This document shows, one piece after another, positions 56,044 through 64,000 of a stretch of 64,000 bases of DNA. Numbering within the stretch: the stretch's first letter is position 1; every line of letters begins with the position of its first letter. A program made the position numbers and the translations under genes. The notes beneath the pieces were generated by a model that saw only the letters and a program-made list of their open reading frames with translations, did no database searches and was not told where the DNA came from. Source of the stretch: Nitrospira_D sp035465795 (lineage in GTDB: Bacteria > Nitrospirota > Nitrospiria > Nitrospirales > Nitrospiraceae); contig NZ_JBMWAN010000002.1 of the NCBI RefSeq assembly GCF_049546785.1, forward strand, positions 1-64,000, written 5' to 3'.

Positions 56044-56565
56044 ATGAATCGGGCGACTACACAACTCTTGGTCTTGACCGTTTCCGCTATCGCCGTCTTC
56101 TGCCTGTCAACCCCCTCTGCCCAGGCGCAGGTAGCCAGTTCCGCCTTCGGCGTCAGTGCCAGCGTCATTGCCAGTTGCACCATCACGACTACCAACATGG
56201 GTTTCGGAAACTACGATCCGGTTTCGGCCAACGCCACCACCCCCGCGACGACCAATGGAACGGTCACCATTGCCTGTACGAGAGGCACGAACCCGAGAAT
56301 CGACCTGAATGCGGGCTCCAATTCCGCCAACGCCGTTGGAACCACACGGGCCATGGCGGCAGCCGGGCCCAGCTACTTGAGCTATGAACTCTACCAGGAC
56401 GGGACCTACACGACTGTCTGGGGGGTAAATACCAATGGATTTTCCCCTGGGGTCGTCACAACGCTCGCCGCGACACCCTACACAATTTACGGCCGGATTC
56501 CGGCCGGCCAAGACCGCGCAGTCGGAAACTACACCGATACGATCACCGCAACGGTGAATTTCTAG
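56044..56565 (+). CDS. Spore coat protein U-domain pilin subunit 2
   Basis: The protein of about 173 residues has a signal peptide ending in AQA and an SCPU domain (FGVSASVIASCTITTTNMGF, VTIACTRGTNPRIDL, GNYTDTITATVNF). It is similar to the first pilin throughout. Of three in-frame ATGs in a row, the one at 56044 has the best spacing from GGAGG. The chaperone gene follows 11 bp later, so this is the first gene of the main pilus operon. Confidence 0.9.
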   Translation: MNRATTQLLVLTVSAIAVFCLSTPSAQAQVASSAFGVSASVIASCTITTTNMGFGNYDPVSANATTPATTNGTVTIACTRGTNPRIDLNAGSNSANAVGTTRAMAAAGPSYLSYELYQDGTYTTVWGVNTNGFSPGVVTTLAATPYTIYGRIPAGQDRAVGNYTDTITATVNF

Positions 56566-56576
56566 GTGTAGCACAC

Positions 56577-57335
56577 ATGTATAGACCCACTGGTTTCACA
56601 CTCGCTATCGTACTTGTCCTGTGCCTCTTCACAGTTGAAGAGGGCAGGACAAGCACATTCAACGTCTCCCCCCTGAAGGTTGTCCTATCGGGGAAGTCCA
56701 ACAGCGCTCTGCTGGAAATCGCCAATCAATCAACCGACTCTCTGAGACTGCAACTATCGGTGGTGGCATGGGACCAGTCGCCATCCGGCGAGATGTTGCT
56801 GACTGGCACCGACGACATCGTTCTCTTTCCTCCGCTGCTAACGGTCGCGCCGGGCGAAAAGAGAAAGATCCGGCTGGGCGCTGTCACCCCGCGCGGCACG
56901 ACAGAAAAAACCTATCGCATCGTCCTCGAAGAGCTGCCCTCGCTTCAAACCGCTCCAGCCGACGGCGCCCAAATCCGCGTCCTGACCAGAATGACGATCC
57001 CGGTGTTTCTCCAGCCCTCGAAAATCGTGGTGAGCGGACAGATCGATGGGTTGACAATGCGCCAAAAGAACGCCGGCTTTGAGATTCGCAATACCGGCAA
57101 CACCCATTTCTTGGCACAACATATCCAACTCACCGGCCTTGGAGAGGCGGGGCAACCGATCACCACACAGGACATCGAAGGCTGGTACATCCTGGCCGGC
57201 GGGTCGCGGCGATATGACGTGCCCCTGTCCACCGAACATTGCCGTGGATTGAAATCCCTCACAGTGCAGGCTCAAACGGAAGCCGGACCTCTCAAAGCAC
57301 AAGCAGACGTGCGGACTGAGGAATGTGGGCGCTAA
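56577..57335 (+). CDS. Periplasmic pilus chaperone (PapD/CsuC-like)
   Basis: The 252-residue protein has a signal peptide (8-26) and the two immunoglobulin-like domains of PapD-family chaperones: FNVSPLKVVLSGKSNSALLE, PPLLTVAPGEKRKIRLG and YRIVLEELPSLQ in the first, and IPVFLQPSKIVVSG at the junction. It caps pilin subunits and hands them to the usher. It lies between pilin 2 and the usher gene, as in Csu-type clusters. Confidence 0.92.
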   Translation: MYRPTGFTLAIVLVLCLFTVEEGRTSTFNVSPLKVVLSGKSNSALLEIANQSTDSLRLQLSVVAWDQSPSGEMLLTGTDDIVLFPPLLTVAPGEKRKIRLGAVTPRGTTEKTYRIVLEELPSLQTAPADGAQIRVLTRMTIPVFLQPSKIVVSGQIDGLTMRQKNAGFEIRNTGNTHFLAQHIQLTGLGEAGQPITTQDIEGWYILAGGSRRYDVPLSTEHCRGLKSLTVQAQTEAGPLKAQADVRTEECGR

Positions 57336-57378
57336 GCCGGAGGGCAACTCATGTGCTGACCGCCACACGGGATAAGAC

Positions 57379-59739
57379 ATGCGGACAGAGGGGCCACGGC
57401 GACGACAGCGACACCAGAGTTGCGCCAACGATCTCCTTGCAGGCCTCCTGCTCTTCCTGCTCCTCATCTCCTTCCCGATAGAAGCCTGGCCGCAGACGGG
57501 AGACAAAGCCCTGCTCCAATTGATTGTCAACGAGGTCGACAAGGGCGAAGTCCTTGCCATCCGGCGGTCCAATGACGTGCTGGTCCGGCTGGCCGATCTG
57601 GAGGCGGCTGGTGTCCGGACCGAAGGCGCTACGCGCGAATTCATCGGAGAAGAGGCTTACGTTTCACTTGCCTCCCTGGCACCGGGTACCACGTATGTTC
57701 TCGACGAAGCAAATCTGGCCATCCGCCTCAGCGGCCAGGCCGGGTTGCAGGCCACCACGAAGGTCAATCTCACGCCGAGCGCGCCGCCCGGCATGGTATA
57801 CAGCGAAGACACCAGTCTCTTTGTGAATTACGCCGCGGAAACGAAGGGATTTCAGAAGTACAATGTATTTGGAGAAGCGGGGTTGAGCCTCTCAGGACAC
57901 CTGTTGTCGAGCACCGTCCGCAGGACCGAGGACGGGCACGTCGTGCGGGGCCTATCCAATCTGACGCTCAACGATCGCGGCCACTTGACCCGCTGGATCA
58001 TCGGCGACAGTTTCGTAAGCACCGGCGGACTCGGAGGCGGCACGTTCATCGGCGGCCTCAACGTGTCCAGGAATTTTACCCTCGACCCTTATTATTATTT
58101 CTTCCCCAGGCCGGGGCTGTCCGGAACAGCCCTGGTCCCCTCGACCGTCAACGTCTATTCCGATGGAGGACTGTTGCGGCAGGAAACCATCGCTCCCGGC
58201 CAGTTCGAGCTGAACAATCTGCCGGTATCCAACGGTTACCGCATGAACCGGGTCGTTATTCGAGATATCTTCGGGCGAGAAACGGAGATCGTCTCGCCCT
58301 TCTACTTATCAACCAGAGTCCTCCAGGCGGGACTGAACGAATACAGCGTCAACGCCGGTCTGCGCCGCAACAACGTCACCACCGCCAGCTGGGACTACGA
58401 TTCCCCGGTGCTGCTGGCCCGTTACCGCGTGGGCCTCACCGACAGCATCACTCCGGGAGCGAATATCGAAGCGGGCAACCGGCTGGCGAACGGCGGCCTG
58501 CGGCTCACCGCCAAATCGCTGCTCGGCGAAATGGACCTCGCCCTCTCCGGCAGCACCGATGCGGGCGCGACGGGCGGCGCCGCCTCGCTGACTTATATGT
58601 ACCTGCAGCGCTGGTTCAGCATCGGCGCGAGCATGCGGACCATGAGCGCGCGGTACGCCACCGTCAGCTTGCCATCTTCAGCGGATCGAGCAAGCATCGA
58701 AGTGACCGGCTTCATCGGTCTGCCGATCGGAACACGCGTGAATATCAACCTCGAAACCACGCAGTCACAGTTCCGCGATGCCGGAACCGTAAGACGGGTC
58801 GGCGCTTCAGGAAACGTGCGGCTCACGGAAAACTGGAGTCTTTTCACCTCCAACAGCTGGTCGCAACAACCGGGCACGAGAGACACCTACGATGTCTTCT
58901 TCGGACTCAGTTACTTCTTCGGGAATAACACGACCGGCTATGCCTTCGCCCAGCGGCAGCACGGCCAGGCCGCCGACCGAAGCCTCGAGGGACTCCGCGT
59001 CCAGAAATCGCTGCCGGTGGGCCCCGGATTCGGCTATCAGGTGGAGGGCACGACCGGAGACGATTCGCACGGACTGGGACAGCTTCAATACCAGGGCCAG
59101 TACGGCCGGTACGAAGCGCTGTACGACTCGACCATGAATCGCCCGGTCTTCACGGTGAGCGGCGGCATGGTGGCCATCGGCGGATCCGTTCACGCTACCC
59201 GCGCCATCGACGACAGTTTTGCCGTGATCCGGACCCCGGGAATCGCCGGACTGCGGGGCTACATCAACAACCAGGAAGTCGGCCAGACCGACTCGCGCGG
59301 GGAACTCGTCATTCCCAACAACCTGCTCTCTTACTACGGCAATCGCATCGGCATCAACGACCAGGACATTCCGCTCGACTACCGGGTCGATGCGACGGAG
59401 AAGATCGTCGCGCCCCCGTTCCGCGGGGGAGCCCTCGTGGTATTCCCGGTGGCACGGCTGCAGATCCTCACTGGCACGGTGCGCGTCGAGACGGACGGAC
59501 AGGACCGTATTCCCGCCTATGGCCAGTTGACGATCACGACGCCGGACAAGAGCTACGAGTCTCCGATCGGCAAACAGGGCGAGTTCTATCTGGAAACGAT
59601 TCCACCCGGATCACACGCGGCGGCCATCGACGACGAGGGGAAGGTCTGCCGATTCACCATCGAGATCCCCGATTCTCCGGAACCGATCCTGAAACTCGGA
59701 GAAATCCGCTGCCAATCTCTAGCAGGAGCGCACCCATGA
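57379..59739 (+). CDS. Outer-membrane usher (FimD/CsuD-like)
   Basis: The 786-residue protein has a signal-like N-terminus (about 20-38), an N-terminal periplasmic domain and a beta-barrel with plug: LNVSRNFTLDPYYYFFPRPG, STVNVYSDGGLLRQETIAPG, QFELNNLPVSNGYRMNRVVI are hallmark usher segments. The C-terminal domains begin near residue 700 (IPAYGQLTITTPDKSYESPI). It exports and polymerises pilin subunits across the outer membrane. It is slightly short of the roughly 800-860 typical, in line with archaic ushers. It overlaps the third pilin gene by 4 bp. Confidence 0.93.
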   Translation: MRTEGPRRRQRHQSCANDLLAGLLLFLLLISFPIEAWPQTGDKALLQLIVNEVDKGEVLAIRRSNDVLVRLADLEAAGVRTEGATREFIGEEAYVSLASLAPGTTYVLDEANLAIRLSGQAGLQATTKVNLTPSAPPGMVYSEDTSLFVNYAAETKGFQKYNVFGEAGLSLSGHLLSSTVRRTEDGHVVRGLSNLTLNDRGHLTRWIIGDSFVSTGGLGGGTFIGGLNVSRNFTLDPYYYFFPRPGLSGTALVPSTVNVYSDGGLLRQETIAPGQFELNNLPVSNGYRMNRVVIRDIFGRETEIVSPFYLSTRVLQAGLNEYSVNAGLRRNNVTTASWDYDSPVLLARYRVGLTDSITPGANIEAGNRLANGGLRLTAKSLLGEMDLALSGSTDAGATGGAASLTYMYLQRWFSIGASMRTMSARYATVSLPSSADRASIEVTGFIGLPIGTRVNINLETTQSQFRDAGTVRRVGASGNVRLTENWSLFTSNSWSQQPGTRDTYDVFFGLSYFFGNNTTGYAFAQRQHGQAADRSLEGLRVQKSLPVGPGFGYQVEGTTGDDSHGLGQLQYQGQYGRYEALYDSTMNRPVFTVSGGMVAIGGSVHATRAIDDSFAVIRTPGIAGLRGYINNQEVGQTDSRGELVIPNNLLSYYGNRIGINDQDIPLDYRVDATEKIVAPPFRGGALVVFPVARLQILTGTVRVETDGQDRIPAYGQLTITTPDKSYESPIGKQGEFYLETIPPGSHAAAIDDEGKVCRFTIEIPDSPEPILKLGEIRCQSLAGAHP

Positions 59740-60200
59740 CCGCGCAACACAAACGGCTCATCTGCTTCGTGACCGCAATATTGTGGTTGCCGGCGGCGGC
59801 GCACGCCGCTATCAACTGTACGATCACCACCGTCGCGGTCGCCTTCGGAGCCTACAACGTCTATTCATCAACGCCGCTCACCTCGGCAGGGAGCGTGACC
59901 ATCACCTGCAGAGGCATCGGTGTCGGGACCGATCCGGTTTTGGTATCACTCAGCGCCGGGAATAGCGGAAGCTTCCAACCCCGCAGAATGCTTCGAGGCC
60001 TGGAGACGCTGACCTACAATCTTTACCTTGACGCCGCACACACACAAGTCTGGGGTGACGGGACCGGCGGAACCCAGCGGTTTGCCTCAGTGTCCAACAA
60101 CCGGGCGCTCAACTTGGCGGTTTTCGGACACATCCCTCCTGGACAAGACGTGAGTGTCGGTACCTATTCCGACACGATCATTGCCACAATCAATTTCTGA
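59736..60200 (+). CDS. Spore coat protein U-domain pilin subunit 3
   Basis: The 154-residue protein has a signal peptide ending in AAHAA, then a single SCPU domain starting directly with INCTITTVAVAFGAYNVYSS and ending VGTYSDTIIATINF. In Csu clusters the gene after the usher encodes the tip adhesin CsuE, which has an extra N-terminal adhesin domain and about twice this length; here that domain is missing. This subunit may initiate the pilus without a dedicated adhesin. It overlaps the usher gene (ATGA). Confidence 0.88.
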   Translation: MTAQHKRLICFVTAILWLPAAAHAAINCTITTVAVAFGAYNVYSSTPLTSAGSVTITCRGIGVGTDPVLVSLSAGNSGSFQPRRMLRGLETLTYNLYLDAAHTQVWGDGTGGTQRFASVSNNRALNLAVFGHIPPGQDVSVGTYSDTIIATINF

Positions 60201-60367
60201 TGACTGCTCGCGTCGTCATCCTTAAACCTCGCTCCCCCACATCCAACTGGCGTAGAGCAGGCTATCCCTGTTAGACTCACACTCGTCCATGAACTGATTC
60301 GATCACGACGGCCCCGCCCGATTTCCTGATCGTCCCATCACCACTGAATCTGAACCCCAGGGTACCG

Positions 60368-62209
60368 ATGCCACCAACCATGCTCCTCAGTTGCGAGTCC
60401 ATCAGTAAAAGCTACGGCGTCAAACCGCTGTTTGCCGACCTCTCGATCGGATTGGCCGAAGGCGACCATGTGGGCCTGATCGGCCCGAACGGGTCCGGCA
60501 AGTCCACGCTCCTGAAAATTCTGGCGGGGCTCGAAGACCCCGACGACGGCACCCGCTCGCTCCGCCGCCACGTGCGCATCGGCTATGTTCCCCAGGAACC
60601 CTCCTTCCCCGCTGATCTCACGATCGAGGAAGTCCTGGCGCAGGTGCTGCGCGACGGCGGCCTCGATCCGCACGAAGAAAGCAGCCGCATCGCCCGTGCC
60701 TTGAGCCTCGGCGAATTTCCGAATGCCGAACAAACGGTCCGCACCTTATCCGGAGGCTGGAAAAAGCGCCTCGCCATCGCCCAGTCGCTCCTGCTGGAAC
60801 CGGATGTGCTGATGATGGACGAGCCCACCAACCATCTGGATGTCGAAGGCATCCTTTGGTTGGAGCGTGTGCTGAAAGCCGAATCCCGCGCCTTCCTCGT
60901 CGTCAGCCACGACCGGCGTTTCCTCGAAGCCGTGGCAACGCGCATGATCGAGCTCAGCCGCGTCTACCCCAACGGCGTCTTCGAAGCCAAAGGCCGCTAC
61001 AGCGACTTCCTGGAGCAACGCGACGCCGCCCTGCAGGCGCAGGCCAACGAACATGCGACGCTCGCCAACAAGGTCCGGCGCGAAGTCGAATGGCTCCGGC
61101 GCGGGCCGAAAGCCCGCACGACGAAAGCCAAGGCCCGCATCGACTCGGCCGGACAGTTGATCGACGCCCTCGCCGAGAGCGAAACGCGCCGGGAGTCGGC
61201 CCCGGCGGGCATCGACTTCACCGCGTCCGGTCGCAAATCGAAACAATTGATCGTCGCCGAGCAGCTGACCAAAGCGCTTGGGCACCGGAAGATCGTCACG
61301 GATCTCGACCTCATACTGGGGCCAGGACAACGGCTGGGCCTGCTGGGTCCCAACGGCAGCGGCAAGTCCACGCTCATGAAGCTGCTCTCCGGCGCACTGG
61401 CACCCGATGCCGGCACCGTCACGCGCGCCGACAAGCTCCGCATCGTCAGCTTCGAACAACACCGGGACTCACTGGACCAGAACGCGACGCTCCGCCGCTC
61501 GCTGGCCCCTGCCGGCGGCGATGCCGTGGTTTATCAAGATCGCTCCGTCCATCTTGTCTCCTGGGCCAAACGTTTCCTGTTTCGGCCTGAACAACTGGAT
61601 CTACCCGTCTCGCGTCTGTCCGGAGGAGAGCAGGCCCGGCTGCTGATCGCCCGGCTGATGCTCCAACCGGCCGACGTGCTGATGCTGGACGAACCGACGA
61701 ACGATCTGGACATCCCCACGCTCGATGTGCTGGAAGAAAGCCTGCTGGAATTTCCGGGCGCCCTCGTGCTCGTCACCCACGACCGGTGGCTCCTCGACCG
61801 CGTCTCCACGATGCTCTTGGCGCTGGACGGAACCGGCAAGGCCGAATGGTTTGCCGACTTCGCCCAGTGGGAAGCGGCCCAGGGCCGGAGCGGCTCATCG
61901 GCGGCGGACCAGGGACCGATCCGATCCAATGGGAATGCAGGCCCTCGGGTGAAACCGGTCCGGAAGGGCCTGTCCTATGCCGAACAGAAGGAATGGGACA
62001 AGATGGAAGCCATGATCGAGAAGGCAGAGGCCACGGTGGTCGCAAGCCAGAAAGCCACGGAAGATCCGGCGGTCATGTCCGACGCCGAGGCGCTCCACGC
62101 CCGCTATGCCGCCCTGGAGACCGCGCGCGCCGCCGTCGAACGCCTCTATGCGCGCTGGGCGGAACTGGAAGAGAAGCGCACGCAATCCATGCCGACTGCA
62201 TCAGCCTGA
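60368..62209 (+). CDS. ABC-F family ATPase (Uup-like)
   Basis: The 613-residue soluble protein has two ABC domains: Walker A GPNGSGKST twice (about residues 40 and 327), signatures LSGGWKKRLAIA and LSGGEQARLLIA, and Walker B ending MDEPTNHLD and LDEPTNDLD. A C-terminal coiled coil (about 530-605, YAEQKEWDKMEAMIEKAEAT) is the feature that marks Uup proteins, which bind branched DNA and the ribosome. It is less like the other ABC-F protein at 11353-13200 than two recent duplicates would be. Its end overlaps the convergent symporter gene by 9 bp. Confidence 0.93.
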   Translation: MPPTMLLSCESISKSYGVKPLFADLSIGLAEGDHVGLIGPNGSGKSTLLKILAGLEDPDDGTRSLRRHVRIGYVPQEPSFPADLTIEEVLAQVLRDGGLDPHEESSRIARALSLGEFPNAEQTVRTLSGGWKKRLAIAQSLLLEPDVLMMDEPTNHLDVEGILWLERVLKAESRAFLVVSHDRRFLEAVATRMIELSRVYPNGVFEAKGRYSDFLEQRDAALQAQANEHATLANKVRREVEWLRRGPKARTTKAKARIDSAGQLIDALAESETRRESAPAGIDFTASGRKSKQLIVAEQLTKALGHRKIVTDLDLILGPGQRLGLLGPNGSGKSTLMKLLSGALAPDAGTVTRADKLRIVSFEQHRDSLDQNATLRRSLAPAGGDAVVYQDRSVHLVSWAKRFLFRPEQLDLPVSRLSGGEQARLLIARLMLQPADVLMLDEPTNDLDIPTLDVLEESLLEFPGALVLVTHDRWLLDRVSTMLLALDGTGKAEWFADFAQWEAAQGRSGSSAADQGPIRSNGNAGPRVKPVRKGLSYAEQKEWDKMEAMIEKAEATVVASQKATEDPAVMSDAEALHARYAALETARAAVERLYARWAELEEKRTQSMPTASA

Positions 62210-63640
62210 CCCGCGGCCTGTCCGCTGTTTGTTCGCACACAGATATTGGGGCAGCTGCGAGCCGCATACCATCCCGGCTGCCGAAGCGAGCAAGCCCACC
62301 AGCTGCGGCGGCCATACGGCATCGGCGGGACTGATCAGTTCAAGCACAAGCCAGGTTACTAGCCCTGCCGCAATGGCCGTCACGGCGCCTTGCGTCGTCG
62401 CCTTGGGCCAATACAGCCCGGCGAGCAGCGGAATGAACGCCACCACCAGCGTCACTTTGTACGTGTTCACGACCAGCTTGTAGATGCTGGCGTCCGACCA
62501 GAGTGCAATCGCCAGCACGGCAGCGGCAAACACCACCAGCACCACGCGCATCAACCGGAGGAACTCCGAATCATTCAATCGGGGAATCCACGGCTTCAGC
62601 ACGTTCTCGCTGAGCGCGACGGCGGGAGCCAGCAGCGTGGCGCTGGAACAGCTCATCACCGCCGACAGCACGGCGCCGAAAAACATAATCTGGGCGGCAA
62701 TCGGCGTATGTTCCAGAATCAAGGTCGGCAGGACCAGCTGCGAATCAGTCTCCAGAAGGGCAAGGAAACGCGCCGGATCGACCAGCGTCGCGGCATAGGC
62801 CAGGAACATCGGCACGAAGCAGAACAGAAAGTAGAGACTCCCCCCCAGCAACGAACCGCGCACTGCCGTGGCCTCGTTTTTGGCCGACGTGATCCGCTGA
62901 AACACATCCTGCTGCGGGATGGAGCCGAACATCATCGTCACCCAGGCACCGATGAACGGAATCCAGGCGTTGAAACTTGGGGGCGGGAACAACTCCAGCT
63001 TGCCGGCTTGGGCGGCATGGGCAACCACCGTTCCGACCCCGCCGGCCAGTCCGCTGATCACCGATGCAATGTAGAGCAGCCCGCCCATGATGACCGTAAT
63101 CTGGACAAAATCCAGAATGGCTACGGAAAACATCCCCCCGAATGTCGTATAGGTCAGCACGATCACCGCGCCGACGATCATGCCGAGCGGCTGACTGATG
63201 CCCCCATCGGTCACAACATTCAAGACGAGCCCCAGCACCTTGAACTGCGCCGCGACCCAGCCCAGGTACGAGGCCACAACGGCCAGGGTACAGAGAACTT
63301 CGACCCTCCGGTCGTACCGAAGCCGGTAGAAATCCCCGACCGTCAACAGGTTCAGTCGATAAAACCGGGGCGCGAAGAACAGACCGGCGAGGATGAGACA
63401 GAGACTGGAGCCGAAGGGATCGGCGACAACGCCGCGCAACCCTTCCTTCACGAACGTGGCCGAAATGCCGAGCACGGCTTCGGCGCCGAACCAGGTGGCA
63501 AAAACCGTCGCGGTCACCACCGGCAGCGGCAAACTTCGCCCGGCGACCGCAAAATCCTTCGTGTTATGCACGCGGGTGGCGGCATACAGCCCGATGCCGA
63601 CAGAAATAAGCAGATAGAGGATGACAAACCCGAGAAGCAT
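62201..63640 (-). CDS. Sodium:solute symporter family protein
   Basis: The 479-residue protein has 12-13 transmembrane helices with the SSS layout: DFAVAGRSLPLPVVTATVFA near the start, LTYTTFGGMFSVAILDFVQI (a family signature), GSIPQQDVFQRITSAKNEAT and VMSCSSATLLAPAVALSENV. These carriers use the sodium gradient to import solutes such as proline, sugars or carboxylates; the substrate is not predictable. The start has no strong ribosome binding site. It stands alone on the minus strand. Confidence 0.92.
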   Translation of the reverse strand: MLLGFVILYLLISVGIGLYAATRVHNTKDFAVAGRSLPLPVVTATVFATWFGAEAVLGISATFVKEGLRGVVADPFGSSLCLILAGLFFAPRFYRLNLLTVGDFYRLRYDRRVEVLCTLAVVASYLGWVAAQFKVLGLVLNVVTDGGISQPLGMIVGAVIVLTYTTFGGMFSVAILDFVQITVIMGGLLYIASVISGLAGGVGTVVAHAAQAGKLELFPPPSFNAWIPFIGAWVTMMFGSIPQQDVFQRITSAKNEATAVRGSLLGGSLYFLFCFVPMFLAYAATLVDPARFLALLETDSQLVLPTLILEHTPIAAQIMFFGAVLSAVMSCSSATLLAPAVALSENVLKPWIPRLNDSEFLRLMRVVLVVFAAAVLAIALWSDASIYKLVVNTYKVTLVVAFIPLLAGLYWPKATTQGAVTAIAAGLVTWLVLELISPADAVWPPQLVGLLASAAGMVCGSQLPQYLCANKQRTGRGSG

Positions 63641-63779
63641 GCAACCGGCCCAGTATGGATATGTGGCGGGATTCTAACCAGGCCGTTACGAGGGCGCAAC
63701 GGGAATGAGCCGTCAGGCGGCAGAGAGATAGGGCAGAGCCGGGAAGGAGGAAGGAGACGGGAGCGGCGATCGGATCTTG

Positions 63780-64000
63780 TTAGACCGAGCCAATCGTATA
63801 AGGAGCGCGATTGACCTGTCTCGTTACAGGCAGCCCGACGGTCAACCGGCACCCCACCAAAAACATATCACCGTAGGACTCGACATGAACCGGACGTGTC
63901 CATTGCACTTGATAGACCATCATGGAGCGCAGCCATCCGAGTTTCGTGTTATGCACTTCGATCAACTGAGCCACCCGCGGGGCCTCTCGCATCATGAGCA
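63780..64000 (-). CDS. Unknown protein, C-terminal part (runs off the right edge)
   Basis: About 72 C-terminal codons are visible; the frame stays open to the window end. The sequence (IEVHNTKLGWLRSMMVYQVQ, FLVGCRLTVGL) has beta-rich character and vaguely recalls the end of a PilZ domain, but the diagnostic motifs would lie outside the window. In-frame ATGs near the edge could be the true start of a short protein. No function is assigned. Confidence 0.45.
   Translation of the reverse strand, partial: LMMREAPRVAQLIEVHNTKLGWLRSMMVYQVQWTRPVHVESYGDMFLVGCRLTVGLPVTRQVNRAPYTIGSV

Noticed and set aside
1..64000. CRISPR array, transposase, integrase or rRNA genes
   Set aside because: I looked for regularly spaced direct repeats, DDE or tyrosine-recombinase proteins and rRNA-like sequence and found none.

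Overview
The window reads as a chromosomal segment of a nitrite-oxidising Nitrospira-type bacterium (phylum Nitrospirota). The main support is the left edge, where a Tat-exported molybdoenzyme begins whose first 40 residues look like the Nitrospira nitrite oxidoreductase alpha subunit (NxrA). Further support comes from a NorQ/NorD-type AAA+/VWA pair, an orphan ferredoxin-thioredoxin reductase catalytic subunit, an NuoF-ferredoxin-IscA cluster and an LDH-like malate dehydrogenase. Intergenic regions carry several families of short dispersed repeats. No species can be named from sequence reading alone.

Layout. 1-1200: start of nxrA (minus) and a bactofilin gene (plus), back to back. Each has a sigma-54-type promoter, with two TCGCGA dyads between them. 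1200-7500: Tim44-like membrane protein, small lipoproteins, a bacterioferritin without most ferroxidase ligands, a scar of a deleted type I restriction-modification locus, a DUF2726 protein, and repeat-rich spacers. 7500-9440: a block of small minus-strand genes bounded by tRNA-Lys and a degenerate copy of its 3' half; it contains a Fur-box promoter followed by a short, apparently non-coding transcript unit. 9500-21150: housekeeping genes (purA, tRNA-Ala, ABC-F, PilZ, rarA, alpha/beta hydrolase, queD-folE, nuoF-fdx-iscA, Urate_ox_N membrane protein, mdh). 21200-28300: NorD-like VWA protein and NorQ-like ATPase, separated by FTR, a secreted protein, two glycine-zipper lipoproteins with structured inverted repeats, and a DUF167 gene. 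28300-34700: a hybrid sensor kinase, a YkgJ-DUF2156 fusion and a large protein of unknown function. 34800-40700: glutaredoxin-like, lysine 2,3-aminomutase, two-domain dCTP deaminase-like protein, DUF2064 and GT2 transferases, SDR, zinc-ribbon protein. 40700-43700: a winged-helix-like protein divergent from a PspA/IM30 homologue and a polytopic membrane protein, with the same 12-bp sequence near each promoter. 43700-44400: BolA-Grx4. 44900-49650: a tight four-gene signalling operon (response regulator, Rossmann-histidine kinase, dCache-HAMP kinase, periplasmic DUF3365 haem protein). 49700-54300: AI-2E family permease, second bactofilin, PBP1B-like synthase, cupin. 54400-60200: zinc ribbon, response regulator, and an archaic (Csu-type) chaperone-usher pilus cluster. 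60300-64000: second ABC-F ATPase, sodium:solute symporter, and the end of a protein running off the right edge.

The genes mostly serve central metabolism, envelope building and redox or stress sensing. The strongest candidates for something undescribed are the divergent sigma-54 control of nxrA and a bactofilin, the Fur-box small transcript, the PspA module with its divergent regulator, and the redox-looking four-gene signalling operon. No CRISPR array, transposase, integrase or rRNA gene was seen.
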